In this document: positions 12,233 through 24,762 of the stretch, in pieces
Position numbering within the stretch: the first letter of the stretch is position 1
Layout: every line of letters begins with the position of its first letter
Assembly (NCBI GenBank): GCA_029961685.1
Contig: JARWKL010000005.1
Location: forward strand, 17,760,164 to 17,824,163
Direction of reading: 5' to 3'
DNA: 64,000 nucleotides
Source of the DNA: Aristolochia californica
Taxonomy: Eukaryota > Streptophyta > Magnoliopsida > Piperales > Aristolochiaceae
The notes under the pieces: model-generated
Seen by the model: only the letters and a program-made list of their open reading frames with translations
Database searches by the model: none
What the model was told of the DNA's origin: nothing
Translations under genes and position numbers: made by a program

Positions 12233-14870
12233 ATGAACCCACAAGTTTTGCTGTCCAAGTTTGGGAAATTCCACCAGTTCAACCCTAACAGCTTGGAATT
12301 TTATAAGAATGAGATTTCTTCCACACATGCTTTAAAAATGGATATGCATGCTTCAAACGTGTTAGAGATGCAAATCACCTATGGATCATTTGACCTTTTG
12401 AAGAGAATGACAAACGTTCATTAAATTCTAAAGTGAACGTGCGGTGGGATATTTGCCTGAGTCAAACTAGCCATTATTTTGCCCGTTTACAAAAAAGCTG
12501 ACCTAACGATCATAGAAGATTGTGAAGTGATTTATCATGGGTTACGGGCTATATTACCCTAAGTAATGACTTATGGATTGGGAGTCAACACTCAGTTCAA
12601 AATTCCCCGACGGTTGCAAAACCTGATATATAAGAACTAAAAAGAGCTGACAATCCCTAAAAATTACAGACACTCCTTGGAATTATCTCTCTCTACATTT
12701 GTGCATTGTGCATTTCCATTTTAGATGTACTCATTTTTCTTAAATAAAAACTTTGAGTTTTCGGTCTCCCTTCATCCCGTGAACCAAAAACGTAAATAGA
12801 TCACCACAAAATGAAAATTTTAGAGTTTATGTTTGGAACAATTTTAAAACAATAACAAATGTAAGTAAAGAAAATTTATTCATACACCACAAATGAACCC
12901 AAAAGTTTTGCTTTCCAAGTTTGGGAAATTCCACCAGTTCAACCCTAACAGCTTGGAATTTTATAAGAATGAGATTTCTTCCACACATGCTTTAAAAATG
13001 GATATGCATGCTTCAAACGTGTTAAAGATGCAAATAAGCTATGGATCATTTGACCTTTTGAAGAGAATGACAAACGTTCATTAAATTCTAAAATGAACGT
13101 GCGGTGGGATATTTGCCTGAGTCAAACTAGCCAATATTTTGCCCATTTACAAAAAAGCTGACCTAACGATCATAGATGATTGTGAAGTGATTTATCATGC
13201 GTTACGGGCTATATTACCCTAAGTAATGACTTATGGATTGGGAGTCAACACTCGGTTCAAAATTCCCCGACGGTTGCAAAACCTGATATATAAGAACTAA
13301 AAAGAGGTTACAATCCCCAAAAATTACAGATACTCCTTGGAATTATCTCTCTCTATATTTGTGCATTGTGCACTTCCATTTTAGATGCACTCATTTTTCT
13401 TAAGTAAAAACTTTGAGTTTTCGGTCTCCCTTCTTCCCGTGAACCAAAAACGCAAATAGATCACCACAAAATTAAAATTTTAGAGTTTATGTTGGGAAAA
13501 ATTTTAAAACAGTAACAAATGTAAGTACAGAAAATTTATTCACACACCACAAATGAACCCAAAAGTTTTGCTGTCCAAGTTTGGGAAATTCCACCAGTTC
13601 AACCCTAACAGCTTGGAATTTTATAAGAATGAGATTTCTTCCACATATGCTTTAAAAAGGAATATGCATACTTCAAAAGTGTTAAAGATGCAAATTTCCT
13701 ATGGATCAAAACCTTTTGAAGAGAATGACAAACGTTCATTAAATTCTAAAGTGAACGTGCGGTGGGATATTTGCCAGAATCAAACTAGCCATTATTTTGC
13801 CCATTTACAAAAAAGCTTACCTAACGATCATAGATGATTGTGAAGTGATTTATCATGCGTTACGGGCTATATTACCCTATGCAATGACTTATGGATTGGG
13901 AGTAAACACTCAGTTCAAAATTCCCCGACAGTTGCAAAACCTGATATATAAGAACTAAAAAGAGCTTACAATCCCTAAAAATTACAGACACTCCATGGAA
14001 TTATCTCTCTCAACATTTGTGCATTGTGCATTTCCATTTTAGATGTACTCATTTTTCTTAAATAAAAACTTTGAGTTTTCGGTCTCCCTTCATCCCGTGA
14101 ACCAAAAACGCAAATAGATCATGTCAAAATGAAAATTTTAGAGTTTATGTTTGGAAAAAGTGTAAAACAATAACAAATGTAAGTAAAGAAAATTTATTCA
14201 CACACCACAAATGAACCCAAAAGTTTTGCTGTCCAAGTTTGGGAAATTCCACCAGTTCAACCCTAACAGCTTGGAATTTTATAAGAATGAGATTTCTTCC
14301 ACACATGCTTTAAAAATGGATATGCATGCTTCAAACGTGTTAAAGATGCAAATCACCTATGGATCATTTGACCTTTTGAAGAGAATGACAAACGTTCATT
14401 AAATTCTAAAGTGAACGTGCGGTGGGATATTTGCCTGAGTCAAACTAGCCATTATTTTGCCCATTTACAAAAAAGCTGACCTAACGATCATAGATGATTG
14501 TGAAGTGATTTATCATGGGTTACGGGCTATATTACCCTAAGTAATGACTTATGGATTGGGAGTCAACACTCAGTTCAAAATTCCCCGACGGTTGCAAAAC
14601 CTGATATATAAGAACTAAAAAGAGCTTACAATCCCTAAAAATTACAGACACTCCATGGAATTATCTCTCTCTACATTTGTGCATTGTGCATTTCCATTTT
14701 AGATGTACTCATTTTTCTTAAACAAAAACTTTGAGTTTTCGGTCTCCCTTCATCCCTTGAACCAAAAACGCAAATAGATCACGACAGAATGAAAATTTTA
14801 GAGTTTATGTTTGGAAAAATTTTAAAACAATAACAAATGTAAGTAAAGAAAATTTATTCACACACCACAA
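12233..14870 (+). repeat. Transitional block, first class K monomer
   Basis: Monomers start at 12233, 12893, 13553 and 14211. The 12233 unit has CCCACAAG (Gln for Lys in the frame) and GTTAGAGATG. The 12893 unit has GCTTTCCAAG and AAATAAGC, close to the unit at 30031. The 13553 unit is the leftmost class K copy. Its preceding spacer has TTAGATGCACTC, TTAAGTAAAAAC and CTTCTTCCCG, and GTACAGAAAA follows. Those markers reappear at 31349 and 33327. The 14211 unit has GGAAAAAGTG upstream. The block marks the change from the F/B-only left part to the mixed part of the array. Confidence 0.9.
13553..13837 (+). other. 94-codon open frame, class K LPNDHR subtype
   Basis: The frame starts at the monomer phase ATG and stays open through KPFEENDKRSLNSKVNVRWD because the AAA form of the diagnostic indel keeps register. 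It then runs into a six-A tract (CAAAAAAGCTTACC). That tract shifts it to the tail KSLPNDHR and a stop. The AAGCTT in this tail is a HindIII site specific to this subtype. I recognise no domain. It is better read as a relic frame of the repeat than as a gene. There is an in-frame stop (TAA of GTAAGTAAAG) shortly upstream of the ATG. Confidence 0.3.
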
Positions 14871-17800
14871 ATGAACCCAAAAGTTTTGCTGTCAAAGTTT
14901 GGGAAATTCCACCAGTTCAACCCTAACAGCTTGGAATTTTATAAGAATGAGATTTCTTCCACACATGCTTTAAAAATGGATATGCATGCTTCAAACGTGT
15001 TAAAGATGCAAATCACCTATGGATCATTTGACCTTTTGAAGAGAGTGACAAACGTTCATTAAATTCTAAAGTGAACATTTGGTGGGATATTTGCCTGAGT
15101 CAAACTAGCCATTATTTTGCCCATTTACAAAATAGTTGACCTAACGATCATAGATGATTGTGAACTGATTTATCATGTGTTACGGGCTATATTACCCTAA
15201 GTAATGACTTATGGATAGGGAGTCAACACTCAGTTCAAAATTCCCCGACGGTTGCAAAACCTGATATATAAGAACTAAAAAGACCTTACAATCCCTAAAA
15301 ATTACAGATACTCCTTGGAATTATCTCTCTCTATATTTGTGCATTGTGCACTTCCATTTTAGATGTACTCATTTTTCTTAAATAAAAACTTTGAGTTTTC
15401 GGTCTCCCTTCATCCCGTGAACCAAAAACGCAAATAGATCACCACAAAATTAAAATTTTAGAGTTTATGTTGGGAAAAATTTTAAAACAGTAACAAATGT
15501 AAGTAAAGAAAATTTATTCACACACCACAAATGAACCCAAAAGTTTTGTTGTCCGAGTTTGGGAAATTCCACCAGTTCAACCCTAACAGCTTGGAATTTT
15601 ATAAGAATGAGATTTCTTCCACATATGCTTTAAAAAGGAATATGCATACTTCAAAAGTGTTAAAGATGCAAATTTCCTATGGATCAAAACCTTTTGAAGA
15701 GATTGACAAACGTTCTTTAAATTCTAAAGTGAACGTGCGGTGGGATATTTGCCTGAATCAAACTAGCCATTATTTTGCCCATTTACAAAAAAGCTTACCT
15801 AACGATCATAGATGATTGTGAAGTGATTTATCATGCGTTACGGGCTATATTACCCTATGCAATGACTTATGGATTGGGAGTCAACACTCAGTTCAGAATT
15901 CCCCGACGGTTGCAAAACCTGATATATAAGAATTAAAAAGAGCTTACAATCCCTAAAAATTACAGACACTCCATGGAATTATCTCTCTCAACATTTGTGC
16001 ATTGTGCATTTCCATTTTAGATGTACTCATTTTTCTTAAATAAAAACTTTGAGTTTTCGGTCTCCCTTCATCCCGTGAACCAAAAACGCAAATAGATCAT
16101 GTCAAAATGAAAATTTTAGAGTTTATGTTTGGAAAAAGTTTAAAACAATAACAAATGTAAGTAAAGAAAATTTATTCACACACCACAAATGAACCCAAAA
16201 GTTTTGCTGTCCAAGTTTGGGAAATTCCACCAGTTCAACCCTAACAGCTTGGAATTTTATAAGAATTAGATTTCTTCCACACATGCTTTAAAAATGGATA
16301 TGCATGCTTCAAACGTGTTAAAGATGCAAATCACCTATGGATCATTTGACCTTTTGAAGAGAAAGACAAACGTTCATTAAATTCTAAAGTGAACGTGCGG
16401 TGGGATATTTGCCTGAGTCAAACTAGCCATTATTTTGCCCATTTACAAAAAAGCTGACCTAACGATCATAGATGATTGTGAAGTGATTTATCATGCGTTA
16501 CGGGCTATATTACCCTAAGTAATGACTTATGGATAGGGAGTCAACACTCAGTTCAAAATTCCCCGACGGTTGCAAAACCTGATATATAAGAACTAAAAAG
16601 AGCTTCCAATCCCTAAAAATTACAGACACTCCATGTAATTATCTCTCTCAACATTTGTGCATTGTCCATTTCCATTTCAGATGTACTCATTTTTCTTAAA
16701 TAAAAACTTTGAGTTTTCGGTCTCCCTTCATCCCGTGAACCAAAAACGCAAATAGATCACGAGAAAATGAAAATTTTAGAGTTTATGTTCGGAAAAAGTT
16801 TAAAACAATAACAAATGTAAGTAAGGAAAATTTATTCACACACCACAAATGAACCCAAAAGTTTTACTGTCCAAGTTTGGCAAATTCCACCAGTTCAACC
16901 CTAACAGCTTGGAATTTTATAAGAATGAGATTTCTTCCACACATGCTTTAAAAATGGATATGCATGCTTCAAACGTGTTAAAGATGCAAATCACCTATGG
17001 ATCATTTGACCTTTTGAAGAGAATGACAAACGTTCATTAAATTCTAAAGTGAACGTGCGGTGGGATATTTGCCTGAGTCAAACTAGCCATTATTTTGCCC
17101 ATTTACAAAAAAGCTGACCTAACGATCATAGATGATTGTGAAGTGATTTATCATGGGTTACGGGCTATATTACCCTAAGTAATGACTTATGGATTGGGAG
17201 TCAACACTCAGTTCAAAATTCCCCGACGGTTGCAAAACCTGATATATAAGAACTAAAAAGAGCTTACAATCCCTAAAAATTACAGACACTCCATGGAATT
17301 ATCTCTCTCTACATTTGTGCATTGTGCATTTCCATTTTAGATGTACTCATTTTTCTTAAATAAAAACTTTGAGTCTTCGGTCTCCCTTCATCCCGTGAAC
17401 CAAAAACGCAAATAGATCATGTCAAAATGAAAATTTTAGAGTTTATGTTTGGAAAAAGTTTAAAACAATAACAAATGTAAGTAAAGAAAATTTATTCACA
17501 CACCACAAATGAACCCAAAAGTTTTGCTGTCCAAGTTTGGCAAATTCCACCAGTTCAACCCTAACAGCTTGGAATTTTATAAGAATGAGATTTCTTCCAC
17601 ACATGCTTTAAAAATGGATATGCATGCTTCAAACGTGTTAAAGATGCAAATCACCTATGGATCATTTGACCTTTTGAAGAGAAAGACAAACGTTCATTAA
17701 ATTCTAAAGTGAACGTGCGGTGGGATATTTGCCTCAGTCAAACTAGCCATTATTTTGCCCATTTACAAAAAAGCTTACCTAACGATCATAGATGATTGTG

Positions 17801-19488
17801 AAGTGATTTATCATGCGTTACGGGCTATATTACCCTATGCAATGACTTATGGATTGGGAGTCAACACTCAGTTCAAAATTCCCCGACGGTTGCAAAACCT
17901 GATATATAAGAATTAAAAAGAGCTTACAATCCCTAAAAATTACAGACACTCCATGGAATTATCTCTCTCAACATTTGTGCATTGTGCATTTCCATTTTAG
18001 ATGTACTCATTTTTCTTAAATAAAAACTTTGAGTTTTCGGTCTCCCTTCATCCCGTGAACCAAAAACGCAAATAGATCATGGCAAAATGAAAATTTTAGA
18101 GTTTATGTTTGGAAAAAGTTTAAAACAATAACAAATGTAAGTAAAGAAAATTTATTCACACACCACAAATGAACCCAAAAGTTTTGCTGTCCAAGTTTGG
18201 CAAATTCCACCAGTTCAACCCTAACAGCTTGGAATTTTATAAGAATGAGATTTCTTCCACACATGCTTTAAAAATGGATATGCATGCTTCAAACGTGTTA
18301 AAGATGCAAATCACCTATGGATCATTTGACCTTTTGAAGAGAAAGACAAACGTTCATTAAATTCTAAAGTGAACGTGCGGTGGGATATTTGCCTGAGTCA
18401 AACTAGCCATTATTTTGCCCATTTACAAAAAAGCTGACCTAACGATCATAGATGATTGTGAAGTGATTTATCATGCCTTACGGGCTATATTACCCTAAGT
18501 AATGACTTATGGATAGGAAGTCAACACTCAGTTCAAAATTCCCCGACGGTTGCAAAACCTGATATATAAGAACTAAAAAGAGCTTACAATCCCTAAAAAT
18601 TACAGACACTCCATGGAAATATCTCTCTCAACATTTGTGCATTGTCCATTTCCATTTTAGATGTACTCATTTTTCTTAAATAAAAACTTTGAGTTTTCGG
18701 TCTCCCTTCATCCCGTGAACCAAAAACGCAAATAGATCACGACAAAATGAAAATTTTATAGTTTATGTTCGGAAAAAGTTTAAAACAATAACAAATGTAA
18801 GTAAGGAAAATTTATTCACACACCACAAATGAACCCAAAAGTTTTGCTGTCCAAGTTTGGCAAATTCCACCAGTTCAACCCTAACAGCTTGGAATTTTAT
18901 AAGAATGAGATTTCTTCCACACATGCTTTAAAAATGGATATGCATGCTTCAAACGTGTTAAAGATGCAAATCACCTATGGATCATTTGACCTTTTGAAGA
19001 GAATGACAAACGTTCATTAAATTCTAAAGTGAACGTGCGGTGGGATATTTGCCTGAGTCAAACTAGCCATTATTTTGCCCATTTACAAAAAAGCTGACCT
19101 AACGATCATAGATGATTGTGAAGTGATTTATCATGGGTTACGGGCTATATTACCCTAAGTAATGACTTATGGATTGGGAGTCAACACTCAGTTCAAAATT
19201 CCCCGACGGTTGCAAAACCTGATATATAAGAACTAAAAAGAGCTTACAATCCCTAAAAATTACAGACACTCCATGGAATTATCTCTCTCTACATTTGTGC
19301 ATTGTGCATTTCCATTTTAGATGTACTCATTTTTCTTAAACAAAAACTTTGAGTTTTCGGTCTCCCTTCATCCCTTGAACCAAAAACGCAAATAGATCAC
19401 GACAGAATGAAAATTTTAGAGTTTATGTTTGGAAAAATTTTAAAACAATAACAAATGTAAGTAAAGAAAATTTATTCACACACCACAA
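14871..19488 (+). repeat. 7-monomer higher-order repeat (a-g), copy 1
   Basis: Monomers start at 14871 (a), 15531 (b), 16189 (c), 16849 (d), 17509 (e), 18169 (f) and 18829 (g). Markers are: a, CTGTCAAAG and ACATTTGGTG; b, class K with GTTGTCCGAG and GAGATTGAC; c, a premature stop in AAGAATTAG; d, GTAAGGAAAA; e and f, TTTGGCAAATT with GAGAAAGAC; g, TTTTATAGTTTATG. Markers a-e recur in order 4,617-4,618 bp downstream, which defines the period as seven monomers. Confidence 0.9.
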
Positions 19489-22400
19489 ATGAACCCAAAA
19501 GTTTTGCTGTCAAAGTTTGGGAAATTCCACCAGTTCAACCCTAACAGCTTGGAATTTTATAAGAATGAGATTTCTTCCACACATGCTTTAAAAATGGATA
19601 TGCATGCTTCAAACGTGTTAAAGATGCAAATCACCTATGGATCATTTGACCTTTTGAAGAGAGTGACAAACGTTCATTAAATTCTAAAGTGAACATTTGG
19701 TGGGATATTTGCCTGAGTCAAACTAGCCATTATTTTGCCCATTTACAAAATAGTTGACCTAACGATCATAGATGATTGTGAACTGATTTATCATGTGTTA
19801 CGGGCTATATTACCCTAAGTAATGACTTATGGATAGGGAGTCAACACTCAGTTCAAAATTCCCCGACGGTTGCAAAACCTGATATATAAGAACTAAAAAG
19901 AGCTTACAATCCCTAAAAATTACAGATACTCCTTGGAATTATCTCTCTCTATATTTGTGCATTGTGCACTTCCATTTTAGATGTACTCATTTTTCTTAAA
20001 TAAAAACTTTGAGTTTTCGGTCTCCCTTCATCCCGTGAACCAAAAACGCAAATAGATCACCACAAAATTAAAATTTTAGAGTTTATGTTGGGAAAAATTT
20101 TAAAACAGTAACAAATGTAAGTAAAGAAAATTTATTCACACACCACAAATGAACCCAAAAGTTTTGTTGTCCGAGTTTGGGAAATTCCACCAGTTCAACC
20201 CTAACAGCTTGGAATTTTATAAGAATGAGATTTCTTCCACATATGCTTTAAAAAGGAATATGCATACTTCAAAAGTGTTAAAGATGCAAATTTCCTAAGG
20301 ATCAAAACCTTTTGAAGAGATTGACAAACGTTCTTTAAATTCTAAAGTGAACGTGCGGTGGGATATTTGCCAGAATCAAACTAGCCATTATTTTGCCCAT
20401 TTACAAAAAAGCTTACCTAACGATCATAGATGATTGTGAAGTGATTTATCATGCGTTACGGGCTATATTACCCTATGCAATGACTTATGGATTGGGAGTC
20501 AACACTCAGTTCAGAATTCCCCGACGGTTGCAAAACCTGATATATAAGAATTAAAAAGAGCTTACAATCCCTAAAAAGTACAGACACTCCATGGAATTAT
20601 CTCTCTCAACATTTGTGCATTGTGCATTTCCATTTTAGATGTACTCATTTTTCTTAAATAAAAACTTTGAGTTTTCGGTCTCCCTTCATCCCGTGAACCA
20701 AAAACGCAAATAGATCATGTCAAAATGAAAATTTTAGAGTTTATGTTTGGAAAAAGTTTAAAACAATAACAAATGTAAGTAAAGAAAATTTATTCACACA
20801 CCACAAATGAACCCAAAAGTTTTGCTGTCCAAGTTTGGGAAATTCCACCAGTTCAACCCTAACAGCTTGGAATTTTATAAGAATTAGATTTCTTCCACAC
20901 ATGCTTTAAAATGGATATGCATGCTTCAAACGTGTTAAAGATGCAAATCACCTATGGATCATTTGACCTTTTGAAGAGAAAGACAAACGTTCATTAAATT
21001 CTAAAGTGAACGTGCGGTGGGATATTTGCCTGAGTCAAACTAGCCATTATTTTGCCCATTTACAAAAAAGCTGACCTAACGATCATAGATGATTGTGAAG
21101 TGATTTATCATGCGTTACGGGCTATATTACCCTAAGTAATGACTTATGGATAGGGAGTCAACACTCAGTTCAAAATTCCCCGACGGTTGCAAAACCTGAT
21201 ATATAAGAACTAAAAAGAGCTTACAATCCCTAAAAATTACAGACACTCCATGGAATTATCTCTCTCAACATTTGTGCGTTGTCCATTTCCATTTTAGATG
21301 TACTCATTTTTCTTAAATAAAAACTTTGAGTTTTCGGTCTCCCTTCATCCCGTGAACCAAAAACGCAAATAGATCACGAGAAAATGAAAATTTTAGAGTT
21401 TATGTTCGGAAAAAGTTTAAAACAATAACAAATGTAAGTAAGGAAAATTTATTCACACACCACAAATGAACCCAAAAGTTTTGCTGTCCAAGTTTGGCAA
21501 ATTCCACCAGTTCAACCCTAACAGCTTGGAATTTTATAAGAATGAGATTTCTTCCACACATGCTTTAAAAATGGATATGCATGCTTCAAACGTGTTAAAG
21601 ATGCAAATCACCTATGGATCATTTGACCTTTTGAAGAGAATGACAAACGTTCATTAAATTCTAAAGTGAACGTGCGGTGGGATATTTGCCTGAGTCAAAC
21701 TAGCCATTATTTTGCCCATTTACAAAAAAGCTGACCTAACGATCATAGATGATTGTGAAGTGATTTATCATGGGTTACGGGCTATATTACCCTAAGTAAT
21801 GACTTATGGATTGGGAGTCAACACTCAGTTCAAAATTCCCCGACGGTTGCAAAACCTGATATATAAGAACTAAAAAGAGCTTACAATCCCTAAAAATTAC
21901 AGACACTCCATGGAATTATCTCTCTCTACATTTGTGCATTGTGCATTTCCATTTTAGATGTACTCATTTTTCTTAAATAAAAACTTTGAGTCTTCGGTCT
22001 CCCTTCATCCCGTGAACCAAAAACGCAAATAGATCATGTCAAAATGAAAATTTTAGAGTTTATGTTTGGAAAAAGTTTAAAACAATAACAAATGTAAGTA
22101 AAGAAAATTTATTCACACACCACAAATGAACCCAAAAGTTTTGCTGTCCAAGTTTGGCAAATTCCACCAGTTCAACCCTAACAGCTTGGAATTTTATAAG
22201 AATGAGATTTCTTCCACACATGCTTTAAAAATGGATATGCATGCTTCAAACGTGTTAAAGATGCAAATCACCTATGGATCATTTGACCTTTTGAAGAGAA
22301 AGACAAACGTTCATTAAATTCTAAAGTGAACGTGCGGTGGGATATTTGCCTGAGTCAAACTAGCCATTATTTTGCCCATTTACAAAAAAGCTGACCTAAC

Positions 22401-22785
22401 GATCATAGATGATTGTGAAGTGATTTATCATGCCTTACGGGCTATATTACCCTAAGTAATGACTTATGGATAGGGAGTCAACACTCAGTTCAAAATTCCC
22501 CGACGGTTGCAAAACCTGATATATAAGAACTAAAAAGAGCTTACAATCCCTAAAAATTACAGACACTCCATGGAAATATCTCTCTCAACATTTGTGCATT
22601 GTCCATTTCCATTTTAGATGTACTCATTTTTCTTAAATAAAAACTTTGAGTTTTCGGTCTCCCTTCATCCCGTGAACCAAAAACGCAAATAGATCACGAC
22701 AAAATGAAAATTTTATAGTTTATGTTCGGAAAAAGTTTAAAACAATAACAAATGTAAGTAAGGAAAATTTATTCACACACCACAA
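19489..22785 (+). repeat. 7-monomer higher-order repeat, copy 2, units a-e
   Basis: Monomers start at 19489 (a), 20149 (b), 20807 (c), 21466 (d) and 22126 (e). The first three are offset 4,618 bp from copy 1. The shift falls to 4,617 bp after a one-A deletion in unit c (CTTTAAAATGG near 20905). Unit c repeats the private AAGAATTAG stop, and unit b repeats GTTGTCCGAG, confirming duplication by descent. Unit b has also gained a TAA in TTTCCTAAGG, so its frame closes early. Confidence 0.9.
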
Positions 22786-23070
22786 ATGAACCCAAAAGTT
22801 TTGCTGTCCAAGTTTGGCAAATTCCACCAGTTCAACCCTAACAGCTTGGAATTTTATAAGAATGAGATTTCTTCCACACATGCTTTAAAAATGGATATGC
22901 ATGCTTCAAACGTGTTAAAGATGCAAATTTCCTATGGATCAAAACCTTTTGAAGAGATTGACAAACGTTCATTAAATTCTAAAGTGAACGTGCGGTGGGA
23001 TATTTGCCAGAATCAAACTAGCCATTATTTTGCCCATTTACAAAAAAGCTTACCTAACGATCATAGATGA
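22786..23070 (+). other. 94-codon open frame in a recombinant monomer
   Basis: The first ~45 codons match the class F sequence (HALKMDMHASNVLKMQ). The rest matches the class K LPNDHR subtype (ISYGSKPFEEIDKRSL). The last g-type base is at 22911 and the first b-type base at 22929, which places the exchange in a 17-bp interval. The frame was opened by recombination between two repeat classes rather than by point mutation. No domain is recognised. Confidence 0.3.
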
Positions 23071-24762
23071 TTGTGAAGTGATTTATCATGCGTTACGGGC
23101 TATATTACCCTATGCAATGACTTATGGATTGGGAGTCAACACTCAGTTCAAAATTCCCCGACGGTTGCAAAACCTGATATATAAGAATTAAAAAGAGCTT
23201 ACAATCCCTAAAAATTACAGACACTCCATGGAATTATCTCTCTCAACATTTGTGCATTGTGCATTTCCATTTTAGATGTACTCATTTTTCTTAAATAAAA
23301 ACTTTGAGTTTTCGGTCTCCCTTCATCCCGTGAACCAAAAACGCAAATAGATCATGTCAAAATGAAAATTTTAGAGTTTATGTTTGGAAAAAGTTTAAAA
23401 CAATAACAAATGTAAGTAAAGAAAATTTATTCACACACCACAAATGAACCCAAAACTTTTGCTGTCCAAGTTTGGCAAATTCCACCAGTTCAACCCTAAC
23501 AGCTTGGAATTTTATAAGAATGAGATTTCTTCCACACATGCTTTAAAAATGGATATGCATGCTTCAAACGTGTTAAAGATGCAAATCACCTATGGATCAT
23601 TTGACCTTTTGAAGAGAAAGACAAACGTTCATTAAATTCTAAAGTGAACGTGCGGTGGGATATTTGCCTGAGTCAAACTAGCCATTATTTTGCCCATTTA
23701 CAAAAAAGCTGACCTAACGATCATAGATGATTGTGAAGTGATTTATCATGCCTTACGGGCTATATTACCCTAAGTAATGACTTATGGATAGGAAGTCAAC
23801 ACTCAGTTCAAAATTCCCCGACGGTTGCAAAACCTGATATATAAGAACTAAAAAGAGCTTACAATCCCTAAAAATTACAGACACTCCATGGAAATATCTC
23901 TCTCAACATTTGTGCATTGTCCATTTCCATTTTAGATGTACTCATTTTTCTTAAATAAAAACTTTGAGTTTTCGGTCTCCCTTCATCCCGTGAACCAAAA
24001 ACGCAAATAGATCACGACAAAATGAAAATTTTATATTTTATGTTCGGAAAAAGTTTAAAACAATAACAAATGTAAGTAAGGAAAATTTATTCACACACCA
24101 CAAATGAACCCAAAAGTTTTGCTGTCCAAGTTTGGCAAATTCCACCAGTTCAACCCTAACAGCTTGGAATTTTATAAGAATGAGATTTCTTCCACACATG
24201 CTTTAAAAATGGATATGCATGCTTCAAACGTGTTAAAGATGCAAATCACCTATGGATCATTTGACCTTTTGAAGAGAATGACAAACGTTCATTAAATTCT
24301 AAAGTGAACGTGCGGTGGGATATTTGCCTGAGTCAAACTAGCCATTATTTTGCCCATTTACAAAAAAGCTGACCTAACGATCATAGATGATTGTGAAGTG
24401 ATTTATCATGGGTTACGGGCTATATTGCCCTACGTAATGACTTATGGATTGGGAGTCAACACTCAGTTCAAAATTCCCGACGGTTGCAAAACCTGATATA
24501 TAAGAACTAAAAAGAGCTTACAATCCCTAAAAATTACAGACACTCCTTGGAATTATCTCTCTCTACATTTGTGCATTGTGCATTTCCATTTTAGATGTAC
24601 TCATTTTTCTTAAATAAAAACTTTGAGTTTTCGGTCTCCCTTCATCCCGTGAACCAAAAACGCAAATAGATCACCACAAAATGAAAATTTTTGAGTTTAT
24701 GTTTGGAACAATTTTAAAACAATAGGAAATGTAAGTAAAGAAAATTTATTCACACACCACAA
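22786..24762 (+). repeat. Rearranged end of the 7-monomer repeat
   Basis: Monomers start at 22786, 23444 and 24104. The 22786 unit is a mosaic with a g-type 5' half (TTTTATAGTTTATG spacer, TTTGGCAAATT) and a b-type 3' half (ATTTCCTATGG, GAGATTGAC, CCAGAATC, AAGCTTACC). The units at 23444 and 24104 resemble f (18169) and g (18829) at an offset of 5,275 bp, which is eight monomers. Copy 2 has therefore gained one unit through the mosaic. The 24104 interval is one base short because AAATTCCCGACGG has lost a C near 24475. Confidence 0.85.
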
